DNA of 64,000 bases. Source: Candidatus Auribacterota bacterium (lineage in GTDB: Bacteria; Auribacterota; JAFGBW01). Shown piece by piece: positions 1-8,702 of this stretch (position 1 is the first letter of the stretch; every line of letters starts with the position of its first letter). The notes under the pieces were generated by a model. That model made no database searches. It worked only from the letters and a program-made list of their open reading frames with translations, and had not been told where the DNA came from. The position numbers and the translations under genes were made by a program. The stretch lies in the NCBI GenBank assembly GCA_016932965.1, contig JAFGBW010000039.1, positions 5,979 to 69,978 of the forward strand, in the 5' to 3' direction.

Positions 1-52
1 CGTGGAAGGATTTTTGAAACTGCCGTGACAAAGACTTAAAACTCACAGCATG

Positions 53-970
53 TTAAGAGGCATCAGCCAGAGCCATAGGGCGAGTGGACTCCATCATTTT
101 TGACAAAGCGACAGCAATGGATTCCAGAAGATTATCCGGAATACCGTCGAAATGATGGGATTTCATGCGGAAGTCAATCGGATCATTCACATAATCGACA
201 ACCACCAGTTTGTCATCCGTCTGAACGGCAATTTCAGATGAAAAAAAGTTCAATTTGGATATCCGTGCTATCTGCTTCATGATGGAATTGATTTTTTCAA
301 GAAGAGGCGGTTCGATGCCGTTTTCATGGAGTTGCGTGTAAAGACGATTCTGTGGATTCCAAAAACATAGAAATGTTTCTCCAAAGACATGGAATGTGCG
401 AAACCACAATGGATGTATGGCCGTGTTTTTAGGTACAATGGTTTGTTGAATCAGATAGTCATCATTCTGGAATTCCTTGCGATAATAATGAATTTGATTT
501 AATTCCGTGAGCCCCACATGAACCCCTTCTCCACCTCCGCCGTGAGACGGTTTCATGACAAAAGGGATCCCGATATCAGTCAGAGTAAAAAAAGGCAGTT
601 CCGTTTTTTTGCTGAAAGGCGGGAGAATGAGAGTCTGGGGAACAGAGATACCGTGTTTTAGAAATAATTTATGAAGATAGGCCTTATTCAATATTCGCTG
701 GACCCTTCTGGGCGAATTGATTGCTTTGAATTTGAATAGCTGGCACATTTGAATGAGTGGAAGAAAACGTGGGTCCGATTCTGATGCTCTGTCCAGATAC
801 CAGTTGAACCGTATCTCGCCTTTGCTGACCTTGTTTTCCACAAAGAGAACATTGTCTATATTGACAAAGAGAATGGCCAGATTTTTTTTACTGAATTGAT
901 CCTGAATAAGACGATTAAACGGTTCGTCAAAAGGCCATTCCCAGATTATTGCAAGGTCATACGTTTTCAC
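53..970 (-). CDS. ATP-grasp domain protein
   Basis: A 305-residue cytosolic protein that looks like an ATP-grasp ligase of the RimK/glutathione-synthetase type, joining a carboxylate to an amine or thiol using ATP; the substrate is unknown. Visible support is the Lys-Pro-Ser followed by four Gly residues near 140-147, which matches the ATP-grasp Lys/glycine loop, and a C-terminal DYVNDP stretch near 258-263, which matches the metal-binding Asp-x-Asn region. The N-terminal 100 residues look like the usual pre-ATP-grasp domain. It starts 4 bp after rpe and is the last gene of an aminotransferase-rpe-ATP-grasp run. The neighbours do not reveal the substrate. No signal peptide or membrane segment is seen. 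The family is fairly sure, the function open. Confidence 0.7.
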   Translation of the reverse strand: MKTYDLAIIWEWPFDEPFNRLIQDQFSKKNLAILFVNIDNVLFVENKVSKGEIRFNWYLDRASESDPRFLPLIQMCQLFKFKAINSPRRVQRILNKAYLHKLFLKHGISVPQTLILPPFSKKTELPFFTLTDIGIPFVMKPSHGGGGEGVHVGLTELNQIHYYRKEFQNDDYLIQQTIVPKNTAIHPLWFRTFHVFGETFLCFWNPQNRLYTQLHENGIEPPLLEKINSIMKQIARISKLNFFSSEIAVQTDDKLVVVDYVNDPIDFRMKSHHFDGIPDNLLESIAVALSKMMESTRPMALADAS

Positions 971-974
971 AATC

Positions 975-1631
975 TTATTGATTTTTCATTTGTTGAATCA
1001 ATTTATTCATGTTTTCTGCGCGGTACAGTGTTGTTCCAGCAACTACAATATCCACTCCGGCATCCCTGACAAGGGGGAAATTATCCATGGTGATACCGCC
1101 ATCAATTTCAATTTGATAATGATAGCCCTTTTCTTTTCTTATTAAAACCAGTTTTTTTATTTTTTCAAGCACATTAGGAATAAAAGTTTGACCCCCAAAA
1201 CCAGGAAAAACAGACATGACCAAAACGATGTCGCTTTCGGGAAGAACAGGAAGGATTTCTTCTATGTTTCTGTCTGGATTCAATGCCGGACCGGCCTTGA
1301 CTTTTTTCGAGCGAATCATCCTCAAAGTTGATGGCATGTCATGGTTCGCTTCCGCGTGAACGGTGAGATAGGATGCTCCGGAATTGATAAAAGCTTCCAG
1401 ATATTGATCCGGATGGGAAATCATCAGATGGACGTCCAGAGGAATGGAAACAGACTGTTTCAGCATGGAAACAACTTGCGGCCCAAAGGTGATATTCGGA
1501 ACAAAATGACCGTCCATGACATCGATATGCAGCAAATCCGCACCGGATTTTTCAGCTTTCACAGCCTCTTCCCTCAAACAGCCGAAATCAGCTGCTAGAA
1601 TCGATGGCGCAATTTGGATTTCAGACGTCAT
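975..1631 (-). CDS. rpe: Ribulose-phosphate 3-epimerase
   Basis: Interconverts D-ribulose 5-phosphate and D-xylulose 5-phosphate in the pentose phosphate pathway, in the cytosol. The 218 residues cover a full TIM barrel of normal family length. The expected metal and catalytic residues are present: His35 and Asp37 in the HIDVMDGHFVPN segment, His68 in DVHLM, and Asp177 in EIDGGI. The phosphate-binding end (VVAGTTLY) is near the C-terminus. It lies 6 bp downstream of the aminotransferase and 4 bp upstream of the ATP-grasp gene, so the three are probably co-transcribed. Nothing unusual is seen. Confidence 0.96.
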   Translation of the reverse strand: MTSEIQIAPSILAADFGCLREEAVKAEKSGADLLHIDVMDGHFVPNITFGPQVVSMLKQSVSIPLDVHLMISHPDQYLEAFINSGASYLTVHAEANHDMPSTLRMIRSKKVKAGPALNPDRNIEEILPVLPESDIVLVMSVFPGFGGQTFIPNVLEKIKKLVLIRKEKGYHYQIEIDGGITMDNFPLVRDAGVDIVVAGTTLYRAENMNKLIQQMKNQ

Positions 1632-1637
1632 GATGTA

Positions 1638-2732
1638 TTATTTACCTATTTCCCGAAGGCGTTCAATTCCTCTTTTTAATTCGGAATCAGAATTCGCAAA
1701 AGAAAGGCGAAAATGAGTGTTTTTTTGTGAGAAAACACTGCCCGGAACCAGAAGAACCTCTTTTTTCAGGGCATTCATAACCAAATCGTCTCCGTTCATG
1801 CTGTGATGCTTCATGAAGAAATAAAATGCCCCGTCTGGTTTTTGAATATCATAAAAGGGACTGAGTGCTTCCATGACAAGATTTCTTTTTTTACGGTACG
1901 CATCCCGTATATGATCAGTAGAGATGTCCCACGCTGTCAGGCAGGCATGTTGCGCGAAGGAAGGAGCACAGACAAACGTGTACTGCTGAAGATTGATCAT
2001 GGCATCGATAATCATTTTCGGTCCTGCGGCGTATCCCATTCTCCATCCCGGCATCCCCGCACTTTTGGAAAAACCGTTCAAAGTCAAGGTCTTTTCATGA
2101 TATTTTCCAAACGAAACCAGCTGGTTTTCATAATCGAATGCTTCGTATATTTCGTCTGAAATAACCCACACCGGTGTGCCACGGAGAATTTCGGCAATTT
2201 CTTTCATTCTTTTTTCGTTCAGAATCCTTCCTGTGGGGTTGGATGGATTGTTCAGGAAAAGTATTTTCGTTTTAGGGGTGATGACTTCCTTTAATTTTTC
2301 AGGATCCAGCCTGAAATCGGGATAGGTGTCGATTTTGATCACTTTCGCGCCTATGAGCGGAGGGAGCTGATCGTACATCACAAAATAGGGGTCTGGTACC
2401 AGGACTTCATCACCGGGATTTAAAAGCGCCATGAGGGAAAGCAACAGTCCACCGGAAACGCCGGAGGTGAGCATGACCGATTCCGTGATCAATCCGCGCT
2501 CGTTTAAACTGCTTTGTATTTTATCTCTCAACTGCTGGATTCCGGCTGAAGGGGTATAACGGTTGTTGCCGGCCTGAATTTCCCTTATGGCTGCTTCTTT
2601 AACAACAGAAGGGATATCAAAGTCCGGCTGTCCGATGGACAGATTGACCGGATTTTTCATGCTGGAAGCCAGATCAAATACTTTTCTGATTCCGGATACG
2701 TTTAATTGTTGGCAGCGAAGGGAGATAGTCAT
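1638..2732 (-). CDS. PLP-dependent class I/II aminotransferase
   Basis: A fold-type I pyridoxal-phosphate aminotransferase of the aspartate/aromatic (AspB-like) group; it moves an amino group between an amino acid and a 2-oxo acid in the cytosol. The 364 residues include the substrate-binding NNPSNPTGR segment near 161-169, the cofactor Asp in ISDEIYEAFDY (near 191-201) and the Schiff-base Lys223 in NGFSKSAGMPGWRMGY. The protein is a little shorter than typical AspB (about 390-400). It is the first gene of the minus-strand run with rpe and the ATP-grasp gene. Substrate specificity cannot be read from sequence; aspartate, alanine or an aromatic amino acid are all possible. Confidence 0.9.
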   Translation of the reverse strand: MTISLRCQQLNVSGIRKVFDLASSMKNPVNLSIGQPDFDIPSVVKEAAIREIQAGNNRYTPSAGIQQLRDKIQSSLNERGLITESVMLTSGVSGGLLLSLMALLNPGDEVLVPDPYFVMYDQLPPLIGAKVIKIDTYPDFRLDPEKLKEVITPKTKILFLNNPSNPTGRILNEKRMKEIAEILRGTPVWVISDEIYEAFDYENQLVSFGKYHEKTLTLNGFSKSAGMPGWRMGYAAGPKMIIDAMINLQQYTFVCAPSFAQHACLTAWDISTDHIRDAYRKKRNLVMEALSPFYDIQKPDGAFYFFMKHHSMNGDDLVMNALKKEVLLVPGSVFSQKNTHFRLSFANSDSELKRGIERLREIGK

Positions 2733-2992
2733 TTATGTTATATCGTAACGATTGGAATGGTCTGTTAGATGATGGGATATATTGAAGTTATTTCCATATA
2801 AAAATAATGAAAAACATAATAAAGGATTGACTGTTCGCAGGAAAAATAATCAATTTGTCTGCTCCTTATTTTGAACTAAATGAATCACAGGATAATGAAT
2901 TATTCTTACCATTGCCGGGGCCTTTCTTTAATATCCTTTTCTGGTATAACAAAATATCATGGAAGTTGGCTAGCAGAGAGTTTAATCGTCTG

Positions 2993-3709
2993 ATGAAGAA
3001 GAAAATCTTTGAAAACATCTATCATCTGTTATTGAAGACCTACGGTCCTCAGGGTTGGTGGCCTTTGATACAATGCCGTCAAAAAAACGCTGTTAAGAAC
3101 GGCCCCCTCCGGGGGTATCATGAAAATGATTATACCTATCCCAAAAACAGCCTTCAGCAGTTTGAAATAGCTATAGGAGCTGTAGCGACACAGAACACCA
3201 GCTGGATTCAGGCGGAGAAAGCCATGATGAATCTTCATGATTTGAATCTATTGACCCCGAATGAATTATCTCGAATAGATTTGGCTCGACTGGGCAGCGC
3301 ACTCAAGCCCGCAGGATATTTCAATCAAAAAGCCAAAAAAATGAAGATCCTCGCGGAGTTCTGGCTGAAGTTAGCCCGCAGAGTTCCTGAAAGAAATGAA
3401 TGGCTGAAACTGTGGGGAATCGGTCCTGAAACGGCTGATTCTATTTTATTGTATGCTTTTCGGAAACCCGTGTTTGTTGTGGACGCATACACGAAGAGAC
3501 TATTCAGCAGGCTGCGAATTTTTCGCGAAAGTCTTTCTTACGATGACGTGCAGAACATCTTTGAAAACAATCTGGAATCTTCCTATAAGATTTATCAGGA
3601 ATACCATGCTCTGATCGTGGAACATGCTAAAAGACACTGTAAAAAGAAACCGGTATGCCAGGGATGTGTCTTAAAGAGATATTGCCGTCCCATCTGTCAC
3701 GCAGAATAA
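2993..3709 (+). CDS. HhH-GPD DNA glycosylase (endonuclease III superfamily)
   Basis: A base-excision repair glycosylase. I chose the ATG at 2993 (238 aa) over a TTG at 2855, because the family normally begins just before the YGPQGWWP segment and the extra 46 residues look non-homologous. The helix-hairpin-helix GIGPETAD and the catalytic Asp in VVDAYTKR are present. The Lys that EndoIII uses for lyase chemistry (GVGRKT) is Glu here (GIGPET), and the PAGYFNQKAKK segment resembles MagIII-type 3-methyladenine glycosylases, so a monofunctional enzyme is likely. The C-terminal four-Cys pattern C-x5-C-x2-C-x5-C should hold a 4Fe-4S cluster. The DUF523 gene begins directly after its stop codon. Confidence 0.88.
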   Translation: MKKKIFENIYHLLLKTYGPQGWWPLIQCRQKNAVKNGPLRGYHENDYTYPKNSLQQFEIAIGAVATQNTSWIQAEKAMMNLHDLNLLTPNELSRIDLARLGSALKPAGYFNQKAKKMKILAEFWLKLARRVPERNEWLKLWGIGPETADSILLYAFRKPVFVVDAYTKRLFSRLRIFRESLSYDDVQNIFENNLESSYKIYQEYHALIVEHAKRHCKKKPVCQGCVLKRYCRPICHAE

Positions 3710-4177
3710 ATGAATGACATGAATAAACCCAAAGCCATCATTTCAGCCTGTTTGGCCGGAGAGAAATGCCGTTATGACGGCGGAACCAAGACCACCGTTT
3801 TATTGGATGAATTGAGAAAATCCTATGACCTTGTTTTGGTTTGTCCGGAACTGCTCGGCGGGCTTTCCGTACCTAGAGAAAAAGCCTGTATTTTGGGAAA
3901 AGACGGGAATCATGCCGGGGGGATGTCTGTTATTCAGGGAACTGCCAGAGTCTTAATGGAATCAGGAAAAGACGTGACATCTGATTTTATTAAAGGAGCT
4001 AAAAAAATCATGGAACTCGTGAAAAACAATCAAATTAAAACCGCATTTCTGAAAAGCAGATCTCCTTCCTGCGGGTATGGAACCCTTTCCACTCCCAATG
4101 GGCTCATCACCGGAAACGGGATTTTGACCGAGATGCTCCTTATGGAAGGAATGGATGTCAGGGAAGTTCATGAATGA
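3710..4177 (+). CDS. DUF523 family protein
   Basis: A 155-residue member of the DUF523 family, conserved in bacteria and of unknown biochemical role. Typical features are the opening SACLAGEKCRYDGG, the VCPELLGGLSVPR segment and the Cys-containing LKSRSPSCGYG motif, all in the usual order and at the usual family length. The conserved cysteines (two near the N-terminus, one in VCPE, one in SPSCG) suggest metal binding, but that is inference. The start codon abuts the stop of the glycosylase gene (TAAATG), so the two are probably translated together. An alternative ATG lies three codons further in. Confidence 0.88.
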   Translation: MNDMNKPKAIISACLAGEKCRYDGGTKTTVLLDELRKSYDLVLVCPELLGGLSVPREKACILGKDGNHAGGMSVIQGTARVLMESGKDVTSDFIKGAKKIMELVKNNQIKTAFLKSRSPSCGYGTLSTPNGLITGNGILTEMLLMEGMDVREVHE

Positions 4178-4420
4178 ATTAATCATTTGTGATTAGATTT
4201 TTCGTGTATTCAGAGTGTTTCGTTGTTAATAATAACATGATCCAAGATTCGAATATTATTCCTCATGAATCCTGATGGGTATTGAAGTTCTCTGCGCCGG
4301 GCTTTTGGGAATCTTCATTCGTAAGGATGCTTGGGGGTTTTTTGTTCGGCCCTTTCCCCGTTCCAAGCAAAAAAAGGGGGGGTGCGGCCATTGATTCAGG
4401 TTTACAGAAGGAAAAAACCG

Positions 4421-5698
4421 ATGGATGTTTTTAAAATACAAGGCGGAGTACCTCTGAAAGGAGAAGTCACTGTTTCAGGTTCTAAGAATGCCGTGCTGCC
4501 TCTCATGTGCGCCGCTCTCATGGGAGATTCTCCTTCCATCATAAGAAATGTCCCCAGACTCAGAGACGTGTTCAGCATGATTGAAATCCTGAATTCACTT
4601 GGTGCTGAAGCAGAATTTATTGAGGATTCTGTGTTGAGGATTGATCCATATTCTGTCAATAAATATGAAGCACCATATGAGCAGGTCAAAAAAATGCGGG
4701 CTTCCATTTGTGTTTTAGGTCCTTTGTTTGGAAAATTCGGGGAAGCTCGGGTTTCCATGCCCGGAGGGTGTGTGATAGGCCCCAGGCCAGTGGATATCCA
4801 TTTAAAGGGATTAAAAGCTTTGGGTGCGGAGATTACCATAGAACACGGGTATATCGTGGCCAAGGGAAAACCTGTAGGGGGAGAAATTTTTCTGGGAGGA
4901 AGATTCGGGTCTTCGGTTACAGCCACTGCCAATATTTTAATGGCCGCTGTATTGGCAAAAGGGAGAACGATCATCGAGTCTGCTGCCATGGAACCGGAAT
5001 TGGGGGATTTGGCTCAATTTTTAAATAGGATGGGGGCAAAAATAACCGGACTCCATTCGCACGTTCTTCAGATAGAGGGCGTCTCCCGTCTTCACGGGAT
5101 TGAATATTCGGTCATTGCTGACCGCATCGAAGCAGGAACTTTCATGCTCAGTGCTGCCATCACGCAAGGGGATGTTTTTGTCCGGAATGCGCAGGTTCGG
5201 CATTTGAGAGCTTTGATGGATAAACTGATTTTAAGCGGAATCCAGGTAAACGAGGAAAAAGACGGGATCCGTGTGGTATCGGAATTAAGACCCAAATCTG
5301 CCGAAATCATCACTTTTTCTTTTCCGGGTTTCCCGACTGATCTCCAGGCCCAGATGATGGCTCTCATGTCTGTGGCTGATGGAATATCCGTGATTACGGA
5401 AAAAATTTATCCGGAAAGGTTCATGCATATTTCCGAACTCAACCGCATGGGAGCGGAAATTTCTTTGGAAGGCTCAACGGCTGTCATCAAAGGAGTTTCA
5501 ACCCTCAGCGGGGCTCCTGTCATGGCGTCTGATTTGCGGGCTTCTGCCGGACTGGTTCTTGGGGCACTTGTCGCAAAAGGGGAAAGCCTGATCTATCGGG
5601 TTTATCATATCGACCGCGGATATGAGCAGATAGAAAAAAAATTGTCTGATTTGGGAGCGGTCATTATAAGAGAAAAAGAGGAAGAGCCATCAGTTTAG
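4421..5698 (+). CDS. murA: UDP-N-acetylglucosamine 1-carboxyvinyltransferase (MurA)
   Basis: First committed step of peptidoglycan synthesis: transfers enolpyruvate from PEP to UDP-GlcNAc in the cytosol. I use the ATG at 4421 (425 aa), preceded by AGAAGGA, rather than an upstream in-frame start at 4331 that would add 30 non-homologous residues. Lys22 in GSKNAVLP and the PEP-binding, fosfomycin-target Cys117 in MPGGCVIGPRP are present, as is the late FPGFPTDLQAQMMA segment, so the enzyme should be active and in principle fosfomycin-sensitive. Its last 9 bp overlap the end of treZ on the other strand. No other peptidoglycan gene is adjacent; the murI-like gene lies far off at 59 kb. Confidence 0.97.
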   Translation: MDVFKIQGGVPLKGEVTVSGSKNAVLPLMCAALMGDSPSIIRNVPRLRDVFSMIEILNSLGAEAEFIEDSVLRIDPYSVNKYEAPYEQVKKMRASICVLGPLFGKFGEARVSMPGGCVIGPRPVDIHLKGLKALGAEITIEHGYIVAKGKPVGGEIFLGGRFGSSVTATANILMAAVLAKGRTIIESAAMEPELGDLAQFLNRMGAKITGLHSHVLQIEGVSRLHGIEYSVIADRIEAGTFMLSAAITQGDVFVRNAQVRHLRALMDKLILSGIQVNEEKDGIRVVSELRPKSAEIITFSFPGFPTDLQAQMMALMSVADGISVITEKIYPERFMHISELNRMGAEISLEGSTAVIKGVSTLSGAPVMASDLRASAGLVLGALVAKGESLIYRVYHIDRGYEQIEKKLSDLGAVIIREKEEEPSV

Positions 5699-7510
5699 CT
5701 GGAATATAATCAATCCAAATCCTTTTAGTTCTATTTCGTATTGATTTGATTTTTTCTTGCGGAGAATAGACCCTTTTCCAAGCCATTTTTCTTCATATGA
5801 ATCGAGTCGTTTTATCCATTTACCGATAGGGAATTTCATGGTGCATTTATCCTGACGGTCGGAAAAATGAGCCACGATAAAAATTTGGCTTTTATTTTTA
5901 GAGCGGTGGATGGCCATGATGCTTTTATCTTCCATGAAATGCACGGATAAGGTTTTCTTGCTAAAATCAGACAAAACAGGAGTGACCCTGCGGAGCCGGA
6001 TCAATTCCCTGTACCAGTTCAGTAAAATGCTGTGCGGTTTTTTCGTTCTTTTCTCCCACTGGAGAATACATTGTTCGAAAGTCCAAGTATCATAGGGATC
6101 AGGCGGGTCTTTTTTCCAATGGAAGGCTTCGAATTCTTTTTTTCTGCCATTGCGAACAGCCTCAATGAGATTTGGATCCTGATGACTGATGAAATATAAA
6201 AAGGGAGCGTTTTCCCCATATTCCTCTCCCATAAAGATAAGGGGTATAAAAGGGGAAAGAAGGGTCATGCCTGCGGCCAGTTTTAATCCGTCAAAATCAA
6301 CTAGATTTGACAGCCGTTCACCGTTCATACGGTTCCCTGTCTGGTCATGGTTTTGCGAGAAAACGACAAAACGGCTGCCTGAAATTCCTGCAGCTGAGTT
6401 GCCGTGATTGCGTTTTCTAAATGGAGAATACTGCCCGGAATAGACGTAATTATCAGTCAGACATTTTTCAAGTTGTGTCAGCTTGCCGAAATCCCCGTAG
6501 TAACCTGTTTTTTCATTTGTGAGAAGAGTATGGATGCAGTGATGAAAATCATCGTTCCATTGGCCGTGTATTCCGTATCCGTTGTTTTTTTGGTCCGTTA
6601 CGAGGATTGCATTGTTCAGATCACTTTCTGCAATCAGATAAAACGGACGGCCCTGATCCTTGGAAAATTGGTCGGTTTTATCAGCCATTTCCCGGAGAAT
6701 ATGCTTTGCGCTGAAATCGTAGATGCCATGTACGGCATCCAGTCTCAATGCGTCGATATGAAAATATTTAAACCAGTACAGGACGTTGAAAATAAAATAA
6801 TCCCTTACTTCCCGGCTGTATTCCCCGTCAAAGTTAATGGCCCAACCCCAGGGCGTTTTATACCGGTCGGTGAAATAGGGAGCGAAATCCCAGATGGTAT
6901 TTCCTTCAGGCCCCAGGTGGTTGTAAACGACATCCAGAACCACGGCCATTTTTTTTTGATGACAGAAATTGACCAGTTTTTTTAATCCTTGGGGTCCTCC
7001 GTAAGAATTTTGAACGGCAAAAGGATAAACTCCGTCATAACCCCAGTTTCTGCTGCCCGGAAATGATGAAACCGGCATGAGTTCAATGGCATTGACTCCG
7101 AGCTCCTTCAAATCGTCAATACGTTTGATGATGCCTTCGAAGGTTCCTTCTTTTGTGAACGTCCCGGTGTGAAGTTCGTACAGGACCATTTTTTCCAATG
7201 GAATCCCATGCCATCGGTCATCGGTCCAGTTGAAAGCGGAGTGATCGATGACTTCGGATGGGCCGTGAACGCCTTCCGGTTGAGAAAACGATAAGGGATC
7301 AGGGCGGTCTCTGTCCTTGTCGATGTTGTAGAAATATCTCAGTCCGCTGCAAGGGAAATCGAGCTTAGTGTGCCAGTAGCCGTTCTGATCTATTTCCATT
7401 GGGATGATTTTTTCCTCAGGAAAAACGAGATGCAGATCGATCGATTTTTTTAAGGGAGCAAATACGCGAAAATGGATACAGTCATTTTTTTTGAATGCAC
7501 CTGGTTCCAT
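5690..7510 (-). CDS. treZ: Malto-oligosyltrehalose trehalohydrolase
   Basis: A GH13 enzyme that releases trehalose from maltooligosyl-trehalose, the second step of the TreY/TreZ route from glycogen-type glucans. The order is an N-terminal CBM48-like domain (about 1-95), the GH13 barrel and a C-terminal beta domain; 606 residues is normal. Catalytic residues are visible: nucleophile Asp in DALRLDAVHG, acid/base Glu in YLIAESDLNN and the third Asp in VFSQNHDQTGNR, with DVVYNHLGPEGN as the conserved region I. TreY is not in the window. It lies 4 bp after the MscS gene on the same strand. It bears on the glucan kinase/phosphatase pair at 34-39 kb because both imply an alpha-glucan store. Confidence 0.95.
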   Translation of the reverse strand: MEPGAFKKNDCIHFRVFAPLKKSIDLHLVFPEEKIIPMEIDQNGYWHTKLDFPCSGLRYFYNIDKDRDRPDPLSFSQPEGVHGPSEVIDHSAFNWTDDRWHGIPLEKMVLYELHTGTFTKEGTFEGIIKRIDDLKELGVNAIELMPVSSFPGSRNWGYDGVYPFAVQNSYGGPQGLKKLVNFCHQKKMAVVLDVVYNHLGPEGNTIWDFAPYFTDRYKTPWGWAINFDGEYSREVRDYFIFNVLYWFKYFHIDALRLDAVHGIYDFSAKHILREMADKTDQFSKDQGRPFYLIAESDLNNAILVTDQKNNGYGIHGQWNDDFHHCIHTLLTNEKTGYYGDFGKLTQLEKCLTDNYVYSGQYSPFRKRNHGNSAAGISGSRFVVFSQNHDQTGNRMNGERLSNLVDFDGLKLAAGMTLLSPFIPLIFMGEEYGENAPFLYFISHQDPNLIEAVRNGRKKEFEAFHWKKDPPDPYDTWTFEQCILQWEKRTKKPHSILLNWYRELIRLRRVTPVLSDFSKKTLSVHFMEDKSIMAIHRSKNKSQIFIVAHFSDRQDKCTMKFPIGKWIKRLDSYEEKWLGKGSILRKKKSNQYEIELKGFGLIIFQLN

Positions 7511-7514
7511 GGGA

Positions 7515-8564
7515 TCAATTTCTTTTTAAATAGAGAGTTTGGGTTGGGAAAGCAAATTCGATTGTATTTTTTTCAAATTCTTCTTTGATCGCAAAGTTGA
7601 TGGTTTGCTGGATGTCCATGTACTTATTGTAATCAGAACTCAAGATATAATATACGATCTCATAAACAAGGCTGAAGTCTCCGTACGAAGAGAAATGAGC
7701 CCTGTCAAAACGGGTATCGGGGATATTGAGGATGATGTTTTTGATCATGTCCGGAATGGCTTTGACTTTATCGCTGGGGGTGTCATAAACGACTCCGATT
7801 TGGAACACGACACGCCTTTCTTTCATGAGTTGGTAGTTTCTCAGCCTGGATTCAGTGAGGTCGGTGTTCGAAAAAACAAGCAGTTCTCCGCTCAAGCTCC
7901 TGATTCTTGTTGTTTTGATCCCGATATGTTCAATGGAGCCGAGGAATTCGCCTACAATGATGAAATCGCCTACAGCAAACGGCTGGTCCAGGAGGATCGA
8001 AATATAGCTGAATAAGTCTTTTAAAATGATCTGGGAGGCAAATGCAATCGCAATACCTCCGATGCCCAGTCCGGCGACAAGAGTGGAGATATGGAATCCA
8101 AGGTTTTCCAAAAAGAATATAGTAGCTATGATCCAGAGTGAGATTTTGATGATTTTTGAAAATCCAGGCATTGCGGTCTTGATGGCGGGTTTCAGGTCCT
8201 TTTTCTTTAAATTCTGTTTCAGCAGCCAATCAATGATGCTGGTTGAAAGCAGCATGATGGTGCTGATAAAAAGGATTTGGCCGAAAATGTGATAGGCTTT
8301 CTCCAGATAGGATGTCAGATTGAGAAATCCGAAATTGAGATAGAAAGCGACCCCATACAGTAAAGGTATTCCATATCCGTCAATGAATCCCAATACCGGT
8401 TCGCTAACAGGCAGGTTTTTATTTTTAAAGAATTGTTTGAGATATTTCAGGCCGTTCTTTTTGAATTTCTTAATGAGATAGAAAAAGACCAGCAATCCTG
8501 AGAAGAATAAGACCCATATGGTAAGCGGATTCCCTATGAATGAATAATTCATGATATTTTTCAT
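7515..8564 (-). CDS. MscS-family mechanosensitive channel
   Basis: A 349-residue inner-membrane small-conductance mechanosensitive channel that would release solutes on hypo-osmotic shock. Four or five hydrophobic spans run from about residue 10 to 185. The last, glycine/alanine-rich span (VAGLGIGGIAIAFASQIILKD) is the pore-lining TM3 of MscS, followed by the beta domain (QPFAVGDFIIVGEFLGSIEHIGIKTTRIRS) and a cytoplasmic alpha/beta domain. A good AAGGAG ribosome site lies 9-10 bp before the ATG. Co-location with treZ, which makes the compatible solute trehalose, gives a plausible osmotic-stress link (inference). Confidence 0.93.
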   Translation of the reverse strand: MKNIMNYSFIGNPLTIWVLFFSGLLVFFYLIKKFKKNGLKYLKQFFKNKNLPVSEPVLGFIDGYGIPLLYGVAFYLNFGFLNLTSYLEKAYHIFGQILFISTIMLLSTSIIDWLLKQNLKKKDLKPAIKTAMPGFSKIIKISLWIIATIFFLENLGFHISTLVAGLGIGGIAIAFASQIILKDLFSYISILLDQPFAVGDFIIVGEFLGSIEHIGIKTTRIRSLSGELLVFSNTDLTESRLRNYQLMKERRVVFQIGVVYDTPSDKVKAIPDMIKNIILNIPDTRFDRAHFSSYGDFSLVYEIVYYILSSDYNKYMDIQQTINFAIKEEFEKNTIEFAFPTQTLYLKRN

Positions 8565-8671
8565 AATCGATTACTCCTTAATATAAAACCAGTCCCTGAT
8601 CTTTTGCACTGTTTCACCTTCATTTCAATAAAAAAATGCAGATCCATCCGGCCCAATCCTGTCAGTAAACG

Positions 8672-8695
8672 AAAAGAAGAGGCGTGAGGCTCTTC
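8672..8695 (-). terminator. Candidate terminator of recD
   Basis: Read on the minus strand just after the recD stop, GAAGAG and CTCTTC form a 6-bp stem with an 8-nt loop, followed by TTTTCGTTT. The stem is short, so this is a moderate intrinsic-terminator candidate. Confidence 0.45.
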
Positions 8696-8702
8696 ATGAG
8701 TT

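Noticed and set aside
6404-6985. 193-codon open frame on the plus strand
   Set aside because: Antisense to the treZ catalytic domain with all GH13 motifs present on the minus strand.
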